Shown here one piece after another: positions 1 to 5,954 of a stretch of DNA of 64,000 nt; positions within the stretch are counted from its first letter, which is position 1; each line of letters opens with the position of its first letter. Source of the stretch: an uncultured Acidimicrobiia bacterium (GTDB lineage: Bacteria > Actinomycetota > Acidimicrobiia > Spongiisociales > Spongiisociaceae). The stretch covers positions 248,001 through 312,000 of the forward strand of contig OY282370.1 of the NCBI GenBank assembly GCA_958295745.1, written 5' to 3'. The translations under genes and the position numbers were made by a program. The notes beneath the pieces are model-generated. The model was not told the DNA's origin. It was given only the letters and a program-made list of their open reading frames with translations, and ran no database searches.

Positions 1-80
1 AAGGACTCCTTGAACTCAACGCGGTCGGATTCACCTTTAGCGATGATCTGCAACAGTTGTTCGTCTGTCAGGTCCGGCAC
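1..80 (-). CDS. AlbA_2 (Schlafen-type) domain protein, N-terminal fragment
   Basis: The gene runs off the window edge, so only 26 codons are visible. The start is a GTG preceded by GAGGAG at about 5 nt. The peptide begins MPDLTDEQ and contains GESDRVEFKES, the signature opening of AlbA_2/Schlafen-type putative DNA-binding domains (G-E-[ST]-x(3)-EFK). In that family the domain usually precedes an ATPase-like or winged-helix part and is found in putative transcriptional regulators and defence-related proteins. Nothing after residue 26 is visible, so the full architecture is unknown. It points the same way as the downstream phosphomannomutase gene but an 83-bp gap separates them. Confidence 0.6.
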   Translation of the reverse strand, partial: MPDLTDEQLLQIIAKGESDRVEFKES

Positions 81-163
81 ATCTACTCCTCTGCCCCTCC
101 ATCTTACACTTGGATGCAAACCAATCCGGGCAACCGGCCGCCGAGGCCCTCCGAACACCACAG

Positions 164-1576
164 CTAGGAGAAAGCGGCGATCAGGTCTTTGACTTCGGAT
201 ACTAGGTCGTCCACGGCCTCTTGGTCGGGGGCTTCCACGTTCAGGCGCAACAAAGGTTCGGTGTTGCTGGGGCGGAGGTTGAACCAGCGGTCTCCCAGAT
301 CAACGGTGAGGCCGTCGAGGCGGTCTTGGGGCCGTCCGGCATAGGCAACCGCCGCGGCCTCTATCGCCCCGGACGGATCGGCGGCCTCGGTGTTGATCTC
401 ACCCGACGCGGCGTACGGTTCGTAACCTTGGCGCAGCTCCGACAGCGGCATCCCTGCCTCGGTGAGCACCGTCAACAGCACCAGCATGGCCAGCATCCCG
501 CTGTCCGCCCCGTAGTTGTCCCTGAAGTAGTAGTGGCCCGAGTGCTCGCCGCCGAACACCGCCCCCGTCTCGGCCATCACCCTCTTGATGAACGAATGGC
601 CCACCCTGGTGCGCACCGGCGTCCCCCCGGCGGCCAGGACGGCCTCGGCCACCGCCCTGGAGCAGATCAGGTTGTGAACGATGCGGGCGCCCGGCCGGCG
701 GGCCAGGAACCAGGCCGAGATGATGGCGGCGGCGGTGCTCCCCGACAGCGGCACCCCCGTCTCGTCCACGAAGACCGCCCGGTCGGCGTCGCCGTCGAAG
801 GCCACCCCCGCGTCGGCCCGCCCCGAGCGCACCAGCTCCTGGAGGTCCACGAGGTTGGAAGGGTCGAGCGGGTCGGCGGGGTGGTTGGGGAAAGACCCGT
901 CCGGCGTCAGGTACAAACCCAGCAGCCGGGCATCCAGGCGCTCGAACAGCCTGCCGATGACCGCCCCCGCCATACCGTTGCCGCCGTCCACCGCCACCAG
1001 CAGCCCTCCGATGCCGGACGGGTCGGCCACTCCCAGCAGATGTTCCAGATAACCGTCCATCGCATCGAACGGCCTCACCCGCCCCCTGGCAGCGCCGGAA
1101 ACAACGCCGGCAACCGCACCGCCGACATCAGCGCCGCCGCCGCCGCTCCGGGCGTATTCCCTGATCTCCTCCAGCCCCGCACCCATGCCGATGGGCGCCG
1201 CCCCGGCCAGGCACAGCTTGAACCCGTTGTATCCGGCGGGGTTGTGCGAGGCGGTAACCATGGCCCCCGGCGTCCGGTACAGGCCCGAATAGTGATACAC
1301 CACCTCGGTCGGCACCGCACCCAGATCGACCACATCCACCCCTCGAGATGCCACCCCCTCGGCGAAGGCATCGGCCAGCATCGGGGAGGAAAACCGGCAG
1401 TCGCGGCCCAGCGCCACCTCCGGCGCATCCGCATAACGGGCGAATCCGGCCCCGATCCGCTCCGCCGCCTCCTCGTCCAGCCCGCCCGGACCCGCCCGCC
1501 CCCGCACGTCGTAGGCCTTGAAAACCTCGTCCAGCACCGCATCGAAGGCGCCCGGCCCCCGTTCAGACCGGCCCAT
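164..1576 (-). CDS. manB: Phosphomannomutase/phosphoglucomutase
   Basis: Interconverts hexose 6-phosphate and hexose 1-phosphate (mannose or glucose) to feed GDP-mannose or UDP-glucose synthesis. The 470-residue product has all four signatures of the alpha-D-phosphohexomutase family in order: TASHNP with the phosphoserine near residue 110, the metal loop DGDADR near 262, the sugar-binding GEHSGH near 345, and the phosphate-binding RPSNTEP near 437. I chose the ATG at 1576 because a GAGGGG-type ribosome binding site lies just upstream and the product then starts shortly before the conserved KAYDVRG; an in-frame start at 1636 would add 20 arginine-rich residues of no family character. It is divergent from the GT2 gene at 1714. 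Nucleotide-sugar enzymes elsewhere in the window (35562-37810) suggest a shared role in envelope polysaccharide. Whether mannose or glucose is preferred cannot be read from the sequence. Confidence 0.92.
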   Translation of the reverse strand: MGRSERGPGAFDAVLDEVFKAYDVRGRAGPGGLDEEAAERIGAGFARYADAPEVALGRDCRFSSPMLADAFAEGVASRGVDVVDLGAVPTEVVYHYSGLYRTPGAMVTASHNPAGYNGFKLCLAGAAPIGMGAGLEEIREYARSGGGGADVGGAVAGVVSGAARGRVRPFDAMDGYLEHLLGVADPSGIGGLLVAVDGGNGMAGAVIGRLFERLDARLLGLYLTPDGSFPNHPADPLDPSNLVDLQELVRSGRADAGVAFDGDADRAVFVDETGVPLSGSTAAAIISAWFLARRPGARIVHNLICSRAVAEAVLAAGGTPVRTRVGHSFIKRVMAETGAVFGGEHSGHYYFRDNYGADSGMLAMLVLLTVLTEAGMPLSELRQGYEPYAASGEINTEAADPSGAIEAAAVAYAGRPQDRLDGLTVDLGDRWFNLRPSNTEPLLRLNVEAPDQEAVDDLVSEVKDLIAAFS

Positions 1577-1713
1577 GCCCGCCCCCCTCTCGTACCCGGA
1601 CCGCGGCATCACCCGGACCGGCCGCCGGCGCCGCACTCCGGGAACCGACCGCCGCCCTTCTATCTACACTCACCACACTCGCCGCGAGAACCACGGGAAC
1701 AAACCGTACACCA

Positions 1714-2652
1714 ATGACCGCACCGTCCTTCACCATCATCATCCCGGTACACAACGAGGCGGGCTTCATGGGTCCCGCCCTGGACCGCATCCGCAGCCAG
1801 GTAGACGCCGTCACCTCCGGCTGCTGGATCATCCTGGTCGAGAACGGCTCCACCGACAGCACCTACCGAGAGGCCGACCGCCTGGCCTCCGCCGACCCCC
1901 GCATCGAGGTGATCCGCCTCCCCGAAGCCGACTACGGGCTGGCCGTCCGGGCCGGTATGGACCGGGCGGTCATGGAGATGGAGGTCATGGAGATGATGGC
2001 CCTGAAGGACTCCGACCCCGAAGACCCCGAAGACCCCGAAGACCCCGAAGACCCCGAAGACCCCGAAGACCCCGAAGACCCCGAAGACCCCGAAGACCCC
2101 GAAGACCCCGAAGACCCCGAAGACCCCGAAGACCCCGAAGACCGCGAAGACAGCGAAGACCGAGGATGGCTGGTGCTGTTCGACATCGATTATTTCTCGG
2201 GGCCGTTCGTGGGGCGGGTCATCGAGGCGGCGGACCACGCCGACGTGGTGATCGGCTCCAAGCGGGCCCCCGGCGCCCGGGACCGAAGGCCGCGGCTCCG
2301 CCGTCTGGCCACCGGGGTGTTCAACTTCCTGCTCCGCGCGGCGGTCGGATCGGGGCTGAGCGACACCCACGGGATAAAGGCAATCCGGACCTCGGCGGCC
2401 CGGGATCTGCTCCCGGAGGTGGCCTCCACCGGGGACCTGTTCGACACGGAGCTGGTGCTGCGGGCAGAGCGGGCCGGATACCGGATCACCGAGGTGCCGA
2501 TGGACGTAGAAGAGCTGAGGGAGGCCCGCTCCTCACTGTTGCGCAGAGTCCCCCGCACCCTGCGCGGCCTGGCCGTCCTGCGGCGCAGACTGCGGGCGGT
2601 TCCGCCTCCCGAAGAAAACCCCAGCCCGGGCGCCCCCCGCCCAGACCACTAG
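1714..2652 (+). CDS. GT2 family glycosyltransferase with an internal Asp-Pro-Glu repeat
   Basis: Cytoplasmic GT-A fold transferase of the dolichyl-phosphate-mannose-synthase/GtrB-like branch. The N-terminus has the nucleotide-binding strand IIIPVHNE and the NGSTDST loop; after the insert come FDIDYF (metal-binding strand position), DVVIGSKR and the SDTHGIKA segment typical of this branch. Between them, residues about 101-148 are a run of Asp-Pro-Glu triplets encoded by a 9-bp tandem repeat (2014-2157). The insert lies in the loop just before the metal-binding strand, so the fold could tolerate it as an acidic linker, and any whole-unit change keeps the frame. The last 120 bp overlap, tail to tail, the 3' end of the membrane protein gene on the other strand. 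The donor sugar is unknown. Catalytic activity with this insert is not demonstrated. Confidence 0.8.
   Translation: MTAPSFTIIIPVHNEAGFMGPALDRIRSQVDAVTSGCWIILVENGSTDSTYREADRLASADPRIEVIRLPEADYGLAVRAGMDRAVMEMEVMEMMALKDSDPEDPEDPEDPEDPEDPEDPEDPEDPEDPEDPEDPEDPEDPEDREDSEDRGWLVLFDIDYFSGPFVGRVIEAADHADVVIGSKRAPGARDRRPRLRRLATGVFNFLLRAAVGSGLSDTHGIKAIRTSAARDLLPEVASTGDLFDTELVLRAERAGYRITEVPMDVEELREARSSLLRRVPRTLRGLAVLRRRLRAVPPPEENPSPGAPRPDH
2014..2157 (+). repeat. 9-bp coding minisatellite (GACCCCGAA)n in GT2 gene
   Basis: Fourteen perfect copies of GACCCCGAA occupy 2014-2139, followed by two degenerate copies (GACCGCGAA, GACAGCGAA) to 2157. Each unit encodes Asp-Pro-Glu. The perfect identity at all three codon positions points to recent expansion by slippage or unequal exchange rather than selection on the peptide alone. 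Copy number is probably variable between cells or strains, and is also likely to be collapsed or miscounted by short-read assembly. Confidence 0.97.
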
Positions 2653-5154
2653 CACCGCCACCGCCGCCAGGCTCGACCAGGCCCCGACATCCTCCACCCA
2701 GGTGTTCTCGAACCGCAGCTCCACCCTTTCCCGGGTGGGCACCACCACCATGAAGGACGGGGCGGCCCGCCAGGGCCCCTCGGCGCCGACCGCCGTCCAG
2801 TTGGGGAAATAGGAAACCTTGACCAGGTGCGGCAACCCCACCGCGGTGGTCCTGAAGGAGATGCGGTGATCCTCCAGCACCACGTCCGACACCTCGCCCG
2901 CCGCCCCCAGGGGAACGGACGCACCGTCCATCTCCGGGGTGATGCGTTCCCACTCCTCCGGCCCGTCCGCCGCCACCCACTGGTCCAGCATCTCGATGTC
3001 GTCGTACCAGTCGAGCGCCACGTCCACGAACTCGGTCTCGTCTCCCTCCGTGAAGATGCCGGACAGGGAACCGATGATCCGGGCCTCCGGCTCCTCGAAC
3101 ACCCAGGGCCGGTTGACGGCTATATCCACCAGGGAGCTCTCCGGCAGGGAATAGACGACAAAGCGGGCCGTCGCCTCCGGACATGAGAGGGAATCTTCCA
3201 TCTCGGACCGCTCCACACATTCCGGCGCCGCCGCCCCGACCTCCGCCAGACGATGGAAGCCCGGATGCCGGTCGGCTCTTTCCTTGGCCGTGTCGGTGTA
3301 TGCGACGTAGTAGGCCACGTTGAACAGCTCCATGTGGCGGGCCCCGCGTTCGTAGTCCCCGTTGTGATACCGCAAACCGGGAATCGGATTGGAAGGTTTG
3401 GTGCTCACCTCCGCCGTATTCAGGAAATGGAAGGGGGTGGTGAGGGAAGACTCGAAATACAGGCCCTCCATGGAAGGGTGGGTCCCCCCGCTCCAATAGG
3501 GGTAGAGCATGGGGGCCATCGGCGTGCCGTACTTGTTCAGCTCGTTGTTGGCCTCCCACTGCACGCGGCCCGGGGGCAGCCCGGCCACGGTCTTCATCAG
3601 ATCCCGGTATTCGGGCCAGGTTTCCTTCGCCTCGTATCCCTGGTAGTTCCATCTGGCCCAGCCGGACGTGTAGTTCTCGCCGGTGAGGGCGCCCAGAAAA
3701 GCGGGGGTGATCAGCAGGATCACCGCACAGAACGGAAGCACCGCCCCCATATGCGGCGGCGCCCGGCGGCCTATCTGCACGATCGCGAGCAACGCCGCCG
3801 CCAGTATGAGCATATCGGGCCCCGAGATGCGGACAACGGCGGCTTCCACCCCCAGGGTGCTCCACAATTCCCAGCCCGCCGGACCGGAAGCATCCGCGGC
3901 GGCGCGGGGCGGGCCTCCCACGTTGGGACCGAACATGACCACCAGGGTTGCCGCCGCCACCCCGGCCTGGATCAGCCACGGGGATATCCGGGCCGGCAAA
4001 CGGCGCACCCCTTCGACGACCAGCAGGCCGACCCCGATGCCGGCGAACAGGTAGAGGCCGAAGAACCAATGCGGCAGCACCCGGCCGTTCCATAGCTTGG
4101 CGCCCTGGCTGAGCAGGAAGAATGCCGGAATCGGGAGCAGGGTGAGGGCCGCCAGGGGAAGGACCCGCCCGGTGCGCCGCCAGGCCGCCGCCATCCCCAT
4201 CAACCCCAGGACGGCGATCGGCCAGAACTCGACCGGGAACAGCTCGTCCAAGCCCGCCAGGGGCTGCCAGTCCATGTCGGTGGTGTAGCCCAGCCGGACG
4301 ACCAGGGGCAAAGCCCAGAAAGCCGACAGGGCGAACCCGAACAGCCAGGTCCCCGCCACGATCCACCGGACCCGCCGCCCCTTGCCCCCGCCGGGCGCGT
4401 CCTCCGATGGGGCCGGCCTGCGGAACCGCCGGATCAGCAGGAACAAGGACGCCGCCACCACCCCGATGGTGGGGATCACGTGGCAGAGGGCGGTGGCCGC
4501 CAACGCCGCCGCCGCCCACGGGAAGTACTTGCGGTCGTCGTACACCGCCCGCAGCAGCAACCCCAGGTAGACGAGCGAAAAGGCGAAGGACCAGGAATAC
4601 GCGAACTCGCCCGCCAGGCTGGAGGCGATGGTCCCGCCGAAGATGTTGGGGGTGGGGGTCTCCATGAAGGCGTAGGCGCCTCCCGCGGCCGCCGCCACAG
4701 CAGCCACCGGACGGGTGAAGGTCATCGAGCGGGCCAGGTAGTAGGCGGCGGGGGCCAGAGCCGCCAGCCCCATGACGGTCACGATCTTGAAAGCCACCCC
4801 GTACGGGAGCAGCAGGTCGAGGCCCACGATCACCAGGGACGGCAGCGGAAAGTAGAAATAGAAGATCGGGAACCCGGCGAACCAGTGGTTCGACCATCCC
4901 ATGACACGCCCGCTCGGCAGCAGGACGTCCCGCAGGTAGGCGGGGCCGAGCACGTGGGCACCCATATCGCCCCCGGTCGGAGTGTTGGCCACCAGCAGGA
5001 GATGGGGCGCCATGGCCGCAAAGATGAGCAGCGAGACCACCGCCACCGCCACCGCCGAGCATCGGGATGTCCACCCCGTCCGGGGCGGATGCCCCGAGGC
5101 AGGCCTGCGGCGGAAAGCAGGAGGTGCCTCGTCCGTCTTGGGGCGGATGATCAT
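2533..5154 (-). CDS. Polytopic GT-C-like membrane protein (PTPS-related membrane protein family)
   Basis: An 873-residue integral membrane protein. After a cytoplasmic Arg-rich N-terminus and a first membrane segment, the first outer loop carries GGDMGAH, matching the acidic-His loop of GT-C glycosyltransferases and of the '6-pyruvoyl-tetrahydropterin synthase-related' membrane family (which despite its name is not a pterin enzyme). Roughly twelve hydrophobic segments follow up to about residue 510, then a long extracytoplasmic domain with a WARWNYQGYE segment, and a final membrane segment near 835-855. The family is linked to surface glycan assembly using lipid-linked sugars. The neighbouring manB and GT2 genes fit this. 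Another long open frame over the same bases lacks any membrane pattern and was discarded. The 3' end overlaps the convergent GT2 gene by 120 bp. The substrate is unknown. Confidence 0.75.
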   Translation of the reverse strand: MIIRPKTDEAPPAFRRRPASGHPPRTGWTSRCSAVAVAVVSLLIFAAMAPHLLLVANTPTGGDMGAHVLGPAYLRDVLLPSGRVMGWSNHWFAGFPIFYFYFPLPSLVIVGLDLLLPYGVAFKIVTVMGLAALAPAAYYLARSMTFTRPVAAVAAAAGGAYAFMETPTPNIFGGTIASSLAGEFAYSWSFAFSLVYLGLLLRAVYDDRKYFPWAAAALAATALCHVIPTIGVVAASLFLLIRRFRRPAPSEDAPGGGKGRRVRWIVAGTWLFGFALSAFWALPLVVRLGYTTDMDWQPLAGLDELFPVEFWPIAVLGLMGMAAAWRRTGRVLPLAALTLLPIPAFFLLSQGAKLWNGRVLPHWFFGLYLFAGIGVGLLVVEGVRRLPARISPWLIQAGVAAATLVVMFGPNVGGPPRAAADASGPAGWELWSTLGVEAAVVRISGPDMLILAAALLAIVQIGRRAPPHMGAVLPFCAVILLITPAFLGALTGENYTSGWARWNYQGYEAKETWPEYRDLMKTVAGLPPGRVQWEANNELNKYGTPMAPMLYPYWSGGTHPSMEGLYFESSLTTPFHFLNTAEVSTKPSNPIPGLRYHNGDYERGARHMELFNVAYYVAYTDTAKERADRHPGFHRLAEVGAAAPECVERSEMEDSLSCPEATARFVVYSLPESSLVDIAVNRPWVFEEPEARIIGSLSGIFTEGDETEFVDVALDWYDDIEMLDQWVAADGPEEWERITPEMDGASVPLGAAGEVSDVVLEDHRISFRTTAVGLPHLVKVSYFPNWTAVGAEGPWRAAPSFMVVVPTRERVELRFENTWVEDVGAWSSLAAVAVLVVWAGGARAGVFFGRRNRPQSAPQDGQAAQGAGDSAQQ

Positions 5155-5232
5155 ACGGGAGAGTGTTTCATAGGAAGCTGATCCGAGTCGCCGGCCGGGG
5201 AGGCGAATCGTAACGGGATCGTAGGCGGAAAC
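5155..5232. other. Short spacer between module array and GT-C gene
   Basis: Seventy-eight bases with no open frame of note. It lies between the last stop of the module array (5233-5235) and the ATG of the membrane protein, both on the minus strand. I see no clear hairpin terminator. Confidence 0.5.
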
Positions 5233-5355
5233 CTAGGCGGTGCGGCGGGGAACGGCCCGTCCGGCGGGGTCCACCACGTGGAGATCGGGGAGAATGTCGG
5301 CCGCTATGACGGCGGGGCGGGCCCGGTTGGAGGGGGTGACCACCAGGATCGCCTC
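5233..5355 (-). other. Alternative C-terminal module R6 (last)
   Basis: Reading frame from GAG-GCG-ATC at 5355 to TAG at 5235-5233. The peptide starts EAILVVTPSN, contains ILPDLH and ends AVPRRTA. It matches the other modules of the array in the AIL start, the x-L-x-DLH core and the PRR end. It has no start codon or ribosome binding site, so it can only be translated by ribosomes arriving from upstream. With 10 G in the 5566-5575 tract, as sequenced, the frame coming from that tract is open across R4 and R5 and enters R6. It overlaps the end of R5 in a different frame. Confidence 0.7.
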
Positions 5356-5459
5356 GACAGGGCGCGGGTGGGGCGGCCCGCCGTGTGCAGGTCGAACAGC
5401 GTTCGGGTCACCAGCGCTGCGAACGGGAGCTGCGGGTCTTTCATGATCAGGATCGCCGG
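5304..5459 (-). other. Alternative C-terminal module R5
   Basis: Frame beginning CCG-GCG-ATC at 5459, peptide PAILIMKDPQLPF then LFDLHTAG and ALSRRS. Where R2 and R4 stop with TGA immediately after the RRS end, R5 has TGG, so it runs 14 residues further into a Pro-rich tail that ends at TAG 5306-5304. R5 is reached from the 5566-5575 tract when its length is a multiple of three. The TGA-to-TGG change may be a degenerate stop or simply reflect that no further module uses that frame. Confidence 0.65.
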
Positions 5460-5563
5460 GGCAGGGCTCTGGTCTGCCGGCCGGTGGCGCATAGGTCGAA
5501 GAGGATCCCGGTGGCGAGGGCGGTGAAGGGAAGTTGCTGGGTCTGGTTGACCAGGATCGCCGA
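5447..5563 (-). other. Alternative C-terminal module R4
   Basis: Frame from TCG-GCG-ATC at 5563 to TGA at 5449-5447. The peptide reads SAILVNQTQQLPF, then ILFDLCATG, then ALPRRS. It is reached when the adjacent G tract is 11 (n = 2 mod 3). Its final codons CGG-CGA-TCC-TGA overlap the start of R5 read one frame over (GCG-ATC-CTG), the same interlocked junction seen between R0/R1 and R2/R3. Confidence 0.7.
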
Positions 5564-5565
5564 TG

Positions 5566-5575
5566 CCCCCCCCCC
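5566..5575 (-). repeat. Poly-G tract 3 (10 G on coding strand)
   Basis: Ten C on the plus strand, read as ten G in the coding direction, directly after the motif GTAAC that contains the R3 stop. Translated from the open third frame of the preceding unit, n = 10 leads to R6, n = 11 to R4, and n = 9 or 12 to R5. No frame is wasted. Tracts of this length are classic sites of slipped-strand mispairing. The length in the assembly may be a population consensus or a sequencing error. Confidence 0.9.
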
Positions 5576-5576
5576 G

Positions 5577-5702
5577 TTACCTGCGGCGCGGGATCGTCCT
5601 GGTCTGCTGACCGGCCGCCATCGTGTGCAGGTCGGGCAGCAGACTCGCCGCCAGCACCCCGAAGGTCGCCATGTTGGACGGGCCGGTCATCAGGATCGCC
5701 GT
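5577..5702 (-). other. Alternative C-terminal module R3
   Basis: Frame entering through Pro-Gln-Thr then AILMTGPSNMATF, LLPDLHTM and TIPRRR, ending with TAA at 5579-5577. It is the module closest to the family consensus (I-x-x-T-G-x-S ... F-x-x-L-x-x-x-x-L-P-D-L-H ... Q ... PR). It is reached when tract 2 is 10 or 13 G long, after about 40 codons of low-complexity linker read across R2. Confidence 0.7.
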
Positions 5703-5818
5703 CTGGGGATGGCTCTGGAAGCTTGGAGGGTTCCCGCCGCGCAGAGGTCGCCGATGACTCCGGTCGCGAGAGTGCCGAAGACCGCTTTGTTGGACGGGGT
5801 GCTGACGAGGATCGCCGA
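5690..5818 (-). other. Alternative C-terminal module R2
   Basis: Frame from TCG-GCG-ATC at 5818 to TGA at 5692-5690. The peptide reads SAILVSTPSNKAVF, VIGDLCAAG and AIPRRRS. It is entered only when the 5820-5830 tract is a multiple of three. Its end interlocks with the start of R3: the same bases CGGCGATCCTGATG serve as Arg-Arg-Ser-stop in one frame and as Ala-Ile-Leu-Met in the next. Confidence 0.7.
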
Positions 5819-5819
5819 A

Positions 5820-5830
5820 CCCCCCCCCCC
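5820..5830 (-). repeat. Poly-G tract 2 (11 G on coding strand)
   Basis: Eleven C on the plus strand. The preceding coding-strand bases are CGCCGCAGGTAAC, whose TAA is the R1 stop. Reading from the open third frame across R1, n = 12 enters R2, n = 10 or 13 enters R3, and n = 11 (as sequenced) continues without a stop to tract 3. The flank GTAAC is shared with tract 3 and with the helicase tract, suggesting the tracts arose by duplication. Confidence 0.9.
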
Positions 5831-5831
5831 G

Positions 5832-5954
5832 TTACCTGCGGCGTGGTATCACCCGCGTCTGCTGCGACCCCTTGATCGCCGCCAGGTCCGTGAGGTTCGC
5901 CGATGCCAGCGCCTGGAAGATCATGTTGCTGCCGCTGCTGGTCAGTATCGCCGC
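5832..5954 (-). other. Alternative C-terminal module R1 (in frame as sequenced)
   Basis: Forty codons from GCG-GCG-ATA to TAA. The peptide reads AAILTSSGSNMIF, then NLTDLAAIKGSQQ, then VIPRRR. With tract 1 at 12 G this is the C-terminus of the enzyme. In one alternative frame the same DNA is stop-free and encodes a Gly/Asp/Gln-rich linker that carries ribosomes on to tract 2. Confidence 0.75.

Noticed and set aside
2486-5074. An 862-codon frame on the same strand as the GT-C-like gene
   Set aside because: Its product is Gly/Arg-rich with no membrane pattern, while the chosen frame has regular membrane segments and the GGDMGAH loop. GC-rich DNA keeps wrong frames open.
5233-5830. Modules R2-R6 as simple pseudogene debris of the restriction gene
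   Set aside because: Each keeps its own intact frame, shared motif and ordered ending, and the tracts give access to all of them. Random decay should have broken at least some. It is kept as the null hypothesis.
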